Assembly (NCBI RefSeq): GCF_026151205.1
Contig: NC_087076.1
Coordinates: forward strand, 8,346,902-8,410,901
Origin: Bolinopsis microptera
Lineage: Eukaryota; Ctenophora; Tentaculata; Lobata; Bolinopsidae
DNA: 64,000 nt
Direction: 5' to 3'
Shown here piece after piece: positions 23,501 to 37,300 of the stretch (position 1 is its first letter; each line of letters begins with the position of its first letter). The notes under the pieces were generated by a model that did not search any database, was not told the origin of the DNA, and saw only the letters and a program-made list of their open reading frames with translations. The position numbers were made by a program, and so were the translations under genes.

Positions 23501-26500
23501 CCGCACTTATATGTTGCCTCTGATTGCGATCAACCATCATATGTATTAAAATATAAAAGTCTTTAAACGGAACATTGTAGAGCGTATAACACTATTTTAA
23601 AATGAGCAAACCTCTCGAACTCGTCATTCTCCATGGTTGTTTCTTGGCACGTGGTAGGAGCGTACTTAACACACTTCTCGTGGTACCTTCCATTGCAGTA
23701 CATACACCTGAGACGGACAAATCCGTTATTTTCTAATCCTGTTATACTCAATTTTCATTTATTTATGTTTAATTAAGTTAAAAGTTTTAAAGGGGCTGAG
23801 TTAAAAATTTCAAGGAATTTGCTGGAAACCTAAAAGTGTCAAATTAAATAATCTTTAAAGTATTTTTCGGAAACTGTGGACCAGGAGACCAGAGGGGGCT
23901 AGCTTTGCCTAGTGCCTCCCTCTGTGACAACTTTAAAAGAAAGTGGTACCGGGGGTCAGTGTGATTCTTGGGATTCCTGGAACCGGAAATCAGCTTTTTC
24001 ATTTTGCCAATAACTCAAAAAGTAAGCATTTTAATGCCATGATATGTTGATCAATAACTCCTAGATAAACATGCCTATGCGGATTCGAACTTCAAAGCCA
24101 TTTCGAAGTCTCTACGACCCTCAGAAGAAAAGGGGCAGTTACGTCATTGGGTCAATTAAGGGGGCATACACCAAACCTGTCCAGACCAAATGACCTCATA
24201 GGCAGTTCAGTGACCTTCTAGCGCACCGTTTCCACACCAAAAAAATTATTTTGAGAATACCTATTTTTGTAATCGAGCATTTCCTGGTTAAGAGTGCAAT
24301 TTTCGGATAAAAATAATTTTTTGGTTAAGACGCTATAAGTTAATCATTTCTTGCGGTATCGGTTCGAAATTTTGCTCGCCGTTTATTCACATCTATTTCA
24401 AAGTGTGTGTAAAATCTTGATATCGTATCTAAAAAGGCTGGTGTGTTATGAATTTTTATGAAGGTATGTCCAAAGTTTGACGAGTATTTGAATATTTGCA
24501 GGACGTGGCCTACTTATAAATAGATAATTGTTTGATTGAATAAGTTAGTGTGAATAATAAGTGTGTTATATACTAATTAATTTGGCAGCGGTTTATTTTA
24601 AGATTCATTTTTCAAACAATTTCATTCGTGAGTCACGTTTATCTGTATTTAAGTTTACTGTTTGAATTATTTGTAATTTCTTTGCCAAGGAAACGTTCTA
24701 AGTTCACGAGGATCACAGTTTGACTCACAATACAGTGAAACGTGATTTGTGAATTGAATGATTGATGCTGCCGGCAATTTACAAATAATACGTAAGATAA
24801 GATATATTATTATTTGTTCTTTTCTGATGAGGGAGGGAGGGAGGGAGGCAGGGAGGGAGGGAGGGAGGGAGGGAGGGAGGGAGGGAGGGAGGGAGGGAGG
24901 GAGGGAGGGAGGGAGGGATGGAGGGATGGAGGGATGGAGGGAAGGAGGGAGGGATGGAGGGATGGAGGGAAGGAGGGAAGGAGGGAGGGATGACCACATA
25001 GGAGTATTTTAGGTTTGGCTCCTGAAAGTCTGCCACGAGCTCTAACACATACTGGGCACTGGCCACCATAAATACCTCCATGCAATTTCTCCATTCTGCA
25101 AAAAATATCTGCAACAATTGTGATAATTTGACCCCATGCGCTCCCATACGACGCAATATAACATATATGTCGAAGTCGCGTGTTATCTCGGATTTATCAG
25201 CAACACTAGGCCCGTTGAAAAGATTGAAGATGAAATGATTGATTCATCTCGGTCGATGTTCGAATGAGCCTGAAGTCACGTGTGAGGAGGGAACTCCTCT
25301 CACTGCTCGCAGGATGAGGAGCGGGCTCGTAAAGTCCTTCCACAATTCCACATCTAAGTTTCCTGTTTTTAATTGACCGTTGGTCGTAAAAATTGGTAGA
25401 GTTTACGCTCTGTTGGTTATTGATTTAAAGTTTTCAGTAGAAGCCCCACTTCCCGTTGCCATGGTTGTTGAACGTCAATGTAGTATCTATACAATGCAGA
25501 CAGCTTCACGAACTACATCTACCCAGTGCCCAACTATTTGAAGTCGATCACAATATAAATGTTTTTTTTTCCCCAATTTTGTTATGGTTTAGGTAAGCTA
25601 CTTTTCAATCAATAGGTGGGTAGGCGACAGTTTAAATGACCTTCAAGGCCACTAAGGGGATGAAATGTCTTCTTACGAAGAAGAAGGACAAACCGGTTTC
25701 ATCAGATTACGAGAAACTGTCTAAAGGTAATGTTCCAGTATTAGTTCCTTTCCACTAACGGAAGTAAATCAAAAACTCAACCACACCGTAGCTTAGAATT
25801 CACAATTAATTACGAGGATTTCAAGAATACCTTAATTTTCTTAACTTTACAGAACTAACGAACAAACAAACCCTACAGAAATAACGAACCCTACTGAACT
25901 AACGAACCATACAGAACTAACGTTAGTTCCTACAGAACTAACGACGTGCCATCGAGTGACGATAATCATTTTTGCTTGCCTTGGAATGTACGTGGTGTAC
26001 ATGACCAAATTGTACCCCTCTGGATTTTACATAGACTTCCTCAAAAAATCTGGCTTCAATACAATCGTTGGTAAGATTACATGTTCGATGAACAATAATT
26101 TTCGTGATAAAACATTTCACATTTACTTAAGCTGCAATTCGGAAAAATATGCATTTGGATTTTAAACCAAGGTGACTCTTGTATTTATGATCAACACAAT
26201 AATCAATAAGAGCTGCTCTTTTTTAGGTACTGTTTCTATTTCTGCAGCCCTAATAACCTCCCCCGCTGGACCCTATATCTACAAATGTCTACCAAAAACC
26301 ATCAGAAATACGTCTCTTTTCAAAAGATACATGTGTGTGAGTATCTTTAACCTGATTTGCTCCTCTCTGATGGCCGTGGTTCGAGTACTGCTTGATAGGA
26401 ACTCTGGAGAATCAGTCATTTTCGGGACAATAGCGTTACTGAGGGGTATTCAGGGGTTTGCAGTGGGCATACTGTATGTGGTTTTGCAGGTGAGCATCTT

Positions 26501-29500
26501 TTTGTTTGGGGAGCTGCTTTTTGTTTCTTTATCTTTTTTCCGAACCTGTGTTTAGCGCAGAGGATGTGATATACGGCACCAAAGATATAAAATTAAACTT
26601 ATATGTTCAATGTTCATGTGCTACTGTGTGTTAAGTCCTGGTATACGAAATAGACGAAATCTCCGCGCATTTCAATTTCGTGGGGTCACGTTCGTGGACC
26701 GGTAGCTGAACTACCGGTAGCTGAACTACCGGTCTACCTGCGCCTATTTCATACACCAGGACTTTAGAAGAACTCTTAAACTTTCAAATCGAATTATTAA
26801 TAATGCATTTCAGGGTGAGGTAATAGATTTGTATCTCAAGGGAGATAAGACAGCGATGATCTTGATAAGCAGCTTCATGCAAGTTGGGGCAATACTTTCA
26901 ACAATATTGGGGACTGAGCTGTTTGTAGCTGGTGGGTGGGTATTAGTTAGTATTGGTCTGGCCTCCTTCAACATCCTTCCCCTTTTATTACTACCATGCT
27001 TAACGGACATACAAGTAAAAGAGAATCTTCATCAGAGAGTTGAATCAACTGATGAGGAAGATTCCTCTGGCTCATCAGACCAATGTAATAGTATAGGCCC
27101 TCAATCTATTACACTGTGGTCACGAAAAGTCGCTTTCTACTTTCCCGATGTAGTCCTATTCCTCAATAATTCGGTATGCGAACTGATCGGGTTTGTGCTC
27201 CCGGCAAGGATATTGTATTCTTCCTCCATTTCCCTTTCTTCAGCTGTACAATTACTACGCATCTTCAGCACTGTCTCACTTGTATCTGCTTTAACGTTGA
27301 GCTTCATTGCTGGTAGAATTAAAAGGTTTAATGTTGTAGTCACCATGGCAGTAGGAAACTTGTTCTTTCACTTCGGTGCAGTCGTGGCATTTGGAGCGAC
27401 AACAAATAATTTCAAATTCTTGGACTTTACACACCAGTTGTTGATAGGATTGACGCTAATGGGGCTAGGGGAGGCGTGCCACCTTAATCTTTATACACCC
27501 AGCAAGTTTTCTTTTTACGAGAAGTGGAATTTACACAACATTGGTCTCGGAGAACAAGCTGCCAAGATCTACAATGTTGTTGCAAACCTCGCTTCTTGTC
27601 TTGGAACAGTTATCTCAGCCCTGTCGTTGTCGGACGAAAGTGAAATCCCAACTATAGTTGCAATTTCAGGACTTGGTGTTTCCTTAACGTTAGGACTATT
27701 TCTATGTAACCTGGTCAAATAAGTTTGGACTTACGTACGTTTTAAAGTGGACGATATGATAATTAGATTTTTTAAAACATTACACATAAATTTAATTGAA
27801 TTTTCAATTTGTGCAAATTATTATTTAGCACAATTATCACATGAGTAGATTTAATTTAAGAAGCTGCCTCCCAGGCTGCTACTCTTCATTATTAGCCAAT
27901 ACTCTATGAAATTAAAATTAAAACGAATCATAGAATGTTTAAACGATTATCTCAACCCCATATAATTAACTTAATTGTTAACATTTCTAAGCCTCATAGT
28001 CGCAATTCATCTTAATTTATGCGAAAACTTATTGTTATTAACCACACTGTATATACTACACTGTATTACTACCACACTGTATATACTACTCAGTACTTGC
28101 CCTGAAACCTCTCAACAGTCCTTAAATATATCAACTGCATCAAAAACAGCCCATACTTCTGTGGGAAGTTGTGGGAACATAATCTTAAGTTCCACTTACT
28201 CCACAAACTACTTATCATCCCAGTCAACAACCCTCAGCAATACTTCCTCGAAACACCTTAATACTATCCAGTATCCACATGATAACTACTTACCCCAAAA
28301 TCTCCAACACCAACTACTCGTCAAACACACAATCTTAACAACACCCGACATCAAAAATATAAGGGCTGTTCTCTCCTGGTGTTGGGATGGCCTGTGGTGC
28401 TTATCTCTTTTTAGTAACCCTACGCCACTATGTGCCACGACACTATACTAGTGTACTAGCTGTAGGGGGTAAGTCCTACGCGCCAGGAAGTGTGCATCTT
28501 GATGACTGCATCAGACCGGATTTGAACCCGGGACCTTTCCACAAGAAAGCAAGAACAACTCCTGATCAAACCTACCAAGATGCAAATGTTGTGAAATAAC
28601 CCCAATTGTACTCCAAGCACACCCATTGAAACTCCAAAATCATCCAGTGCAGCAGCCTCTCAAACATCAACTACTCCTTAATTTACTCCACAGTCTTCAG
28701 TCTACAACCAGCTTCCAGTCCTCTAAACAGCCTCCTAGAAACAACCACCTGCCGGCCACCATCCCTACAAACATTTAAGAGTTTATAAATACCATGAATT
28801 CTTGTCTGAAACAATTTAAAATTTGATTTTTAATTGTTAAATTTTGCCCCTATTTCACACCATCCCAAAATCCAAATTTCTCGTTTTTTAAAGTAGAGAA
28901 TGAATGACTTGTTCACGACTTACCATTATCCATTTTTTACGTTTTGAATTTTTGATAGAAATATTTGTAGATCATGAATACGATGTTGTCACATTGAAAC
29001 GTTGAATAATTCCTTTTCTGATAGGAGCCTTTTCCTTGTTGCATCAAACGGGATCAATAGAAATTTACCCAAGAAAACATTTCAACTATGCGACTCATAA
29101 ATAATATTCCAATTAAATCAGGATTTTACATTATCCATATAATCGTTATATAGTATACTCCGAAGTTTCAATAGAGTCTAGAAACTTGTCGTGAATTTCC
29201 TTTAAGATTCCTTTCCACGATCTTGTCGTTTTACTATTGGTTCGAATCAATTTTATTCTAGCAGTGATAAACAGAGATGTGTCTTTGAACGGCCAGGTAG
29301 CGCAGTTGGTTAGCCAGCTTTGCAATCGTGAGGTTGCAAAGGTTCAAATCCCACTGCCTGCCTGGTCGTGGGGTGAGTGTCGTTGACATTCAGCTAAGGA
29401 TCGTGAGTGGTCTATGCAGCCCCCCGGTCTACTCAGCCGAATACTCGAGAAATCGGGTGTGAGGGTTAAATGAGGAGCTGCACATTGCAGCAAAGTCTCG

Positions 29501-31290
29501 GGCGAAGAAAGTATGGTACACACTACCTTAACCGTCACTGGCTAAAAACAAATCCTTCGGCTTCCTGTAATTGGCTGGTTGCACTTGTGTAACAATATGG
29601 CTGTTGGAATACTCCGAAGTGAAATAAGTGTCTATATAAAAAAAAGGGTGAAAGTTACAACACGATTTACGCAGAAGGGTGACAAATCCAGGTAATGTTG
29701 GCTCAAAGTTGCAAAAATTATTCATAGGTTATGCAATGAGTTATTAACATAATTGTCTTGATAACCTCATAACAGTTTGCACAAATAACTTAAGTCGATT
29801 AATTCTGCACAATCCCGTGACTTTAAAGGAGAAGTTCGCACAATTTAATTATGAAGATAGTGTGAGCTGAATGGGTGACGGAAAGTGTGATGATTCTTAT
29901 GTTGCGACAGCCGACTTTAAAAAGAGATTCTGTAATTTAGCAGGCTCGTTGAAAAAATTGAGAAAAAATGCAAATTTACATAATTTTTGATGCAATAAAA
30001 CTGACTATTAAAGAATTCTATTAGCCTCCTCCCTGCGACCACCGGCTTTCTAGTTCGTTTATAAAATAAGCTCTGAGTATCTAGATTACTGGAATTATAG
30101 ATTACCAGGTTATAGAAGCTCTGAGCTTCTATAACCTGATATAAAAGCACTCACCTGTAACCCGTGAGCAATAACCGCGTGCACACCGAACAGGATGCGA
30201 TCTTGAGGTAAGTTTTCCTTTCTAAAGTGTGGGGAGACGGTGAACCTCCTGTGTAGTCTATAGTGATCTGATCAGCATCTATGTCCTCTAAGTAGCTGTT
30301 CCATTCCAACCTTTCACTGCGACAATACATTATTATAGGATTGCGTATTTTTGACTTATAGACCACAAAAACAGCGAGTAATAAGCTATAAGCTAATTTG
30401 AAGGACTGAGAAAAGTTGTTACAAAGATACGGTGGTAAAGTTAAGTTAAGTCCGTGGTGACCAATACCCCCCCCCCCCCCCCCCCATAACAAACTTACAG
30501 TGTCAAAGTATCGTAAGCGTAACAATCAGCAGTCGTCAGATCTCTCAGTTTCAGACCTTTGGATAAAGTCTCTTCTAATGTCACGTCACTCTTAACTTTA
30601 ACCTGGATTTACAATTTCAATAAGAGAACTTCAAGATAAAGGCATTTATAACCCTAGCAACGCTAGAGGGTAGCAATTATCCTCCTCTTTAGTACAAGGA
30701 GGTTGATCTGCATATCGATGGGAACATGTTTACTGTGCAAATTTGTACACGCTTAAGTGTAAACAGGAAGAAGAAACTTGGCCAATAATCTAAGTTATAC
30801 CATATTTTTAACGTACGATTTCACGAGAAACCAATTGGTGACTGTCTCATAAACACTCAAAATATGACCGAACTGTGCAGTGTGCATATTAAGTAACCTT
30901 TGGCTATTTTGGCTAATTACAATTATGATATGATAGCAGCATATAGAATTATTAAATACTAGTGTAACCCGGCCTACGGCCGGGATTTCACTGCCGCAGT
31001 TAAAAAGGGTAGGAGTAATTACCCGCTGAGTCAAAACCCGCATTAGGTGACCCAATAGTTTCTTAAACAATAATCTCATAATCAGTTATTTCTTGTGGAT
31101 AATTAAGTCATTATTAGCCATGAGGCACCACACTCCATGATCATAAGGTCTGAACACCGAGTATTACACCTCATCACTCCCGTCTTGAACCGCTTTCTAA
31201 TTTTATTTAAATCGTTATAGAAATTAACCCTTGTTAACTCCGCACCACACCCGCATATTATATTTTAAAACACGCATAACATTGTCGTAT

Positions 31291-31326
<36 letters not shown>

Positions 31327-34300
31327 GTCCAAACAGACCCCAAACGCTAACAGTCCCCCCTCCCCTAATAAGCTTAAGGTATAACATTACAGCGAATCTT
31401 CCGGGCTAATCCAATTATGACGCTACTTAAATGCAGCTATAACATATTACACAGTAATGAGAGAGAGAGCAAGCCCCATAACTCTTGCCGTTCTGCTCAA
31501 GCAATTTTATGTAACATTTGTGGTACAAAACCATCAATTAAACCACTTACCACCGGCCGATTTAAAAAAAAATTTCCTATGGGCTTCATCAGAGTTTTGT
31601 CGGCACTATACCGAAAAAACCAGTCCCGTAACTATTACCGTTTTTTTTGTATAACTGTTTGGAAATTACACACAGACACACACACAGACACACACACAGA
31701 CACACACACATTCTGGTGTTATTAAGTTGATTCTTTCTGGGCGACGGCTGTACCTGCTTGCGTCATCGAACACTGAACAGCAAGATAATGTTCGTCTGAG
31801 CAAGATGATAGATTTTGCAATATCTGCAGGATCGGTAAATAATGACTTGCGTGCGTCATGCCAGGTGGTTATATCAAACAAAAGACGCAAGAATAGTATT
31901 GGTATATCTATAACAAAAAAAAGCACTACTACGATCAACTTAATAACACCAGAATGTGTGTGTGTCTGTGTGTGTGTCTGTGTGTGTGTCTGTGTGTAAT
32001 TTCCGAACGGTTATACAAAAAAAACGGTAATAGTTACGGGACTGGTTTTTTCGGTATAGTGCCGACAAAACTCTGACGAAGCCAATAAGCAAATTTTATA
32101 AAAATCGGCCGGTGGTAAGTGGTTTAATTGATGGTTTTGTACCACAAAATATGTTACATAAAATGGCTTGAGAAGAACGGCAAGAGTTACGGGGCTAGCT
32201 CTCTCTCTCTCTGCATATGTAGCGTATATATTACATGGCGTATATATTACATGGTCATATAATACTATAAACTTATTAGGGGAGGGAGTGCTCAAACGGT
32301 CTGTTTGGACTGTAGAGAGAGTTCATACTTTCATACGACAATGTAATGCATGTTCACAAATATGATAGGCTGGTGTGGTGCATGGTGTTAAGGGTTAATT
32401 TCTATTGATTATTGATTAAGAATTACTATCTTTTAAGCATACTATTGGATACGTGAGGGCACTCCGAATAGAATTGCTCGCCTAATCCGGGTTTTGACTC
32501 AGCGGGTAATTACTCCTACCCTTTTTAACTGCGGCAGTGAAATCCCGGCCGTAGGCCGGGTTACACTAGTAATATAAATACCGATAGTTTCTTCCTGATA
32601 TCCACGGCAGAGCGTGCGTATCCGTACGTTCAAGGAGTGCCCATATATCACAAAATGTAGAACCGCGCGCTTCTTAAAAATCAAATTTATTCGTCTGTCA
32701 TTGCCCGTGTGGCAATTTCACTTATTTTGGACAAAGCAGCACACATAACCTTTATTATCGATGCTAATATCCGCAGTTGTGTTACGAGGCCCCCAGAAGA
32801 AGTAAGACTGAAATTGGCAGTAAAGAAACGTGGTCAGCCTTCAATAGCTGGCTGCTGGCTGTTAGATAAGAGCTTGATTATATCACTAAATTCTCAATTA
32901 TAAAAACTACCTGACGGTATGCTTAATATATTAATTTCATTGGTAATACGAAAGATAATTCTAAAATTACATAAAGCCAACTAACGTGAGCACTGGCCAC
33001 AATGAGTCTAATACATTGCTATGATGTACATTTAGGACCTGAAATTGCACATTTGTAATCGGATGAATTAGGGGGAAAGGTATCTTAAGGGGGGTTTAGG
33101 GGGTATTATGAAGAGGGGTATGAGGGGGAGGATGAATTAGGGTGAGAGGTATTAGGGGGGTTTATGGGGTATTATGAGGAGGGGTATTACTGTATTAGGG
33201 CCAGTGGAGGGGGTATTAGGAACATAATACAACTGCGGCCACGGACTTCATTTCATTGCCCTGCACTCTGCAATGCTTAGAATATACCTGTTAGCAACAC
33301 TTGGGGATCTATAAATATGTTTTTTAAAACATAGTAGCGACTTATGATTACATGTTTTAACACTGTTAAATCAACAGGGTGAAACCCTCGTTTAAATCTT
33401 CAGAAAAAAAGCCTTCTTCAAATATCATGTCTGGCATAACTGTTATTAGTACTTCAAATCGCTGTTAGTATTCGTATCTTTCGTAATATTATCTTAAATA
33501 CAATCCTACTTAGTAGTTAGTGGTCAGAAAGATTACTTGATATTGAGAAGTCTGCCTAAAGTTACCACCTGCAAACTGTGCAGCTGTTGCAAAGTGTGCT
33601 GCAGAGTGCATCATGGAATCCCTGCAGAACTGAGTAATTCTGCTTATAAACAAAGAGCTGATAATTACAAGCAATACAATAACAGTTAGGGCAGCAGTTA
33701 GCACGCTTACACTTATCAGTTGTTTACTGTTTACTGAGGTTGAAGGGGATGGGCTGCTGATTTGGATATACTTATAAAGATGAGTAACTTTACTGTTTAA
33801 ATTCCTGGACAGAATATATTTATTGTAAAATTAGATAAATAGCAGACGTAAAGCTATGTAATGTGATAAGAAGAGTGCTGTATCAAATCAATATTCGACA
33901 TTCGCCTTCCATCAGCAATTAAGTTTCTTCTTATTTTTGTAAAACTTTGGTTTACAAATTTTAATTATATGGGGCTACACAATACATTTCTCCCTCATCT
34001 CTTCAAGTTTTAAATGGCAGCAGTTTTAAGAATCAATTTTGCACATCTTCAATTTGTAAGTCCCTGTTTCCTCACCCCCAAATTAAGGTCTAGCTCGCGC
34101 TAGACTCAATTGGTCCTCGTCTAAAAGCAACTATAAAGTCAATGAGTTGAACTGTAGTTGCGTGAAATATGATATGCCTATCTCGAAAAATTCTTCCCAT
34201 GACAATTCGCCGAAGTCAAGTTGTAAAAAAGTGATCTTTATTAGCAAACTTTGCCTAATGATAAGGGTGTTGTTGTTGTGAGTAACCACTAACCAGCTGT

Positions 34301-37300
34301 GCTAAATGCATATATTCTGGTATACTCCGCTCAATTTTAATGTAATTAGCTAATAGCTATAATTAGATATTCAGATCAAGACCAATTAGCCTAACAACAC
34401 TTCGTACTAGCCACCAAAGTGTGAACCACATGTTCTATAAGCTGTAGAGTACCACTAGAATACTAGCTCGCAGCTGTTGTGGAGACACATTTGTTTGTCT
34501 TTGTTACTGAAGAAAGTTGGGACAAACTCTAAAGGAGAGCTGCGAGCCCAGGTGATGTGGGACAGGGAAATTATTACTTTGTTTCTGTCTGGTTCTAGTA
34601 TACCGTTACAATAATGACTAATATATGTAAAGAGGGTTATCTGGCGTATATCGGAATATTTCCGATCTAGTAGTAGTAACTCTTACTTACCAGTAACTCT
34701 TACTCACCAGTAACTCTTACTCACCAGTAACTCTTACTCACCAGTAACTCCTACTCACCAGTAACTCTTACTCACCAGTAACTCTTACTCACCAGTAACT
34801 CTTACTCACCAGTAACTCTTACTCACCCGTAACTCTTACTTACCAGTGTGTGTTGTTTGTTAGGGAAGAATATTTTGACGTGTCTCCCCGAAAGTCTCAT
34901 CAGGACGGTATCGGTCTGGATACGAGGTACTTCCTCTGACTTTAACCTTTCCACCTTGTCGCGGTAATCTTCTATTTTCCTCTGTAGCTCCGCTTCTTCC
35001 TGTCGTTAATTAATTGATTAATTGGGTGCTATATAGAAAACGGAGTTTCTCTAGGTATTTAGTGTATGCTAGTCAAGCTCTAGTCACGTAGCACGAACGG
35101 CAGGGCGTACCGGATAGTAGAAATGAAACGAGTAACTAAAAAAGGAGAATTAAATAAATGGAAAAGTAATACAAAGTGAACGTCAACAGATAAAAACTTC
35201 CAAGTGTTCGCTCCAATCAATTGACGTGACTAATCACAAATGGTAGTGCTCAGTAAGACTGGCTACCGTCAATTTGAATCCCTTAAAATGATCAAGGGGC
35301 AACTCAGAAGTGAGCTCTCCACTTCCGGCTCTTCGGGTATACTCTCAAAACTCGTCACGCCACACTGCGTGACGGCACAACGCATTTGCTTGTACCACGC
35401 GACACGCCGTCTCGCCAATGAGCACTCCACTAGCAGTCACGCTGTGGTCGCGAGGACCAACCACAGGCCTGGCTGTAAGTCAGGTGCAAAGTGAGCGGAC
35501 GGCTCGTTTCAGACAGTTAGTCTGACAGTAGTTCTGCCAGCCAACCGACTTACACTCAAATGTGTAACTCCCAAATACGAACATATAAAAACATTGGTTA
35601 TTATATAATACCCGGAAACACATACTAAATTATACGTCCCGTAAACGTTATACTAAAACTAAGATATCCTAAAAGATATCTCTAAATACCATATTACAAC
35701 ATCTCTACCCAAAAATTTTTTTCGAATATTTTAAAACAATAAAATAATCGCCCTACTCAAAATTTAAATTTCAATGCTTCCACGCATCAAAAGTTCAAAA
35801 CTTAAAAATGAGTCAAGCCTCAAAGTATAATACACATCCCTAAACCTGTGCATTAAATTTAAATCCTCAAAAACAAATACAACATATAAAATTGCCTTCC
35901 ACAATCCTTCCAAAACCTTCCAAAACCTTCCAATACTTCCTTTTTCACCAAGTTGTAGAGTCTTCGGTGTTGAGTCTTCATCATCTGATAGAGATGTATC
36001 CGAATCTCTAAATCGTTCTTGACAAGCAAACAAAGAAGTCAAACTAAAAACGAAAGTTTCTAACGTTTCCGTCACTAAAGCAGCCCTGAACGGTTCGTGT
36101 TGCGAGTAAAGATCCTAATATCCCTATCAGTACTGTTCTGAAAGATACACGTGTTATACCTAAGTAAGGTACTATACCACTGCTAAGTACTAAGTAGAAA
36201 GTTTAGCTAAGTGAGTAAGACTATACTGTACTGAAACTAGATTCCAAAGTAAGTGTACTTCCCTATCCGGGCATCTCCTCGTCTTCTACTGGTTGAAGAG
36301 TTTTATAAGATCCGTAACTAGTCTAACGTTGTATCCTAGACGATCAGGTTGTCTCCGTTCCTCAGGTCTCCTAGTGTTATATCTGCGCTCCTCCCTCGGA
36401 GGGCTCTGTCTTCTTAGATCCACAGGAGAAAGCGATCCTGTTGTGTTAATGTCGTGCCCCACTGTATCATATGACATAGAACTTCTATGACCCATCGTTC
36501 CTTCACCAACAACCGGACTCGATGATCTTCTAGCGGCCGATCTTTCTCTAGCCGGAGTGAAGAATTCTGCAGAATTATCAACTGTTTCTACACTATCGCC
36601 TGAGGGAATGTTATGTGTGAGAGGTGTCACCGTACGAAAACTAGGATTTGTAGAATTCAGATCTAGTTGAGCAGGTCTATTAACAGCCTTAGGAGTTGAA
36701 CTAAAACTAGGTTGTTTATAAATGCTAGCTGCACCATCCTTCTCCAGACGAAACTTCTTCGGATGAACCTCTCTTCTCCTCACAACTGGTGCTCTTCTCA
36801 GTTGAAAATCTGTCTCCTCTTCACTATTACTATCGGAATAATCTACAAATCGCTCCGATGAGTCCGTCTTTAACTCAGCTCCACTGCTCTTAGCCTTATT
36901 GTAAATGTATGCCTGAGGTGGCTTACTTGCTGTACACAAGACCCCTCTCTCTAGAGAGCTTACATCTCTAGTAACCGCTGAAACATTTTCCACCGCATCA
37001 ACTGCTCCCGCAACTACTGATGCCTTCTCTGTAGTATCAGCCTGAGTAAGACTACAATTGCAATGGCGGCTATCAACTTCAGGCGTAATCTGAACAACGT
37101 TTACTGTGCTATGGTCATCACTAAACTTCTCATCAAACAAGAACCCCGGAATCATACTATCCTCAACACTCAACTCATTGCAAGATTCCTCGATCATATT
37201 ACTGCAATCATCCTTAACCACTGTCTCGCTGCTAACCGGTACCTGCAGCCTCTTAAACAGTATCGGGTGTTTACATCTATAATGTTCACGTGTCACCCGG

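Noticed and set aside
24996-25094. RING-like pattern CPVC...KILLCGH on the minus strand
   Set aside because: Only the first half of a RING is present before the frame runs into the GGGA microsatellite; no second half or splice partner.
24667-25156. Several Pro/Ser- or Gly/Arg-rich ORFs
   Set aside because: Pure translation of the (GGGA)n repeat.
28070-28760. Thr/Ser/Asn-rich ORF at 27975-28451
   Set aside because: Low-complexity AC-rich DNA with no domain, splice sites or codon pattern distinct from its surroundings.
29290-29362. Functional tRNA gene
   Set aside because: A- and B-boxes and an acceptor-like pairing are present, but the T-stem and a 5-bp/7-nt anticodon arm do not form, and a SINE-like body follows.
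31666-31999. ORFs ending in Cys-Val repeats
   Set aside because: They read the (TG)n microsatellites of the foldback element.
32760-32890. Plus-strand frame [17 protein letters not shown] resembling a RAS-binding domain helix
   Set aside because: The true RBD exon was found at 30602-30499 on minus and joins in phase. The plus-strand stretch has no fitting donor and the wrong strand and phase, so the likeness is chance.
34440-34665. Open minus-strand frame of about 70 codons in RAF intron 2
   Set aside because: No recognisable motif and no phase-compatible splice to RAF; exon 2 to exon 3 joins without it.
35240-35494. 84-codon ORF present twice (also 38331-38585)
   Set aside because: Both lie in the LTRs of one element on the strand opposite to its genes; duplication of the LTR explains the identical copies.
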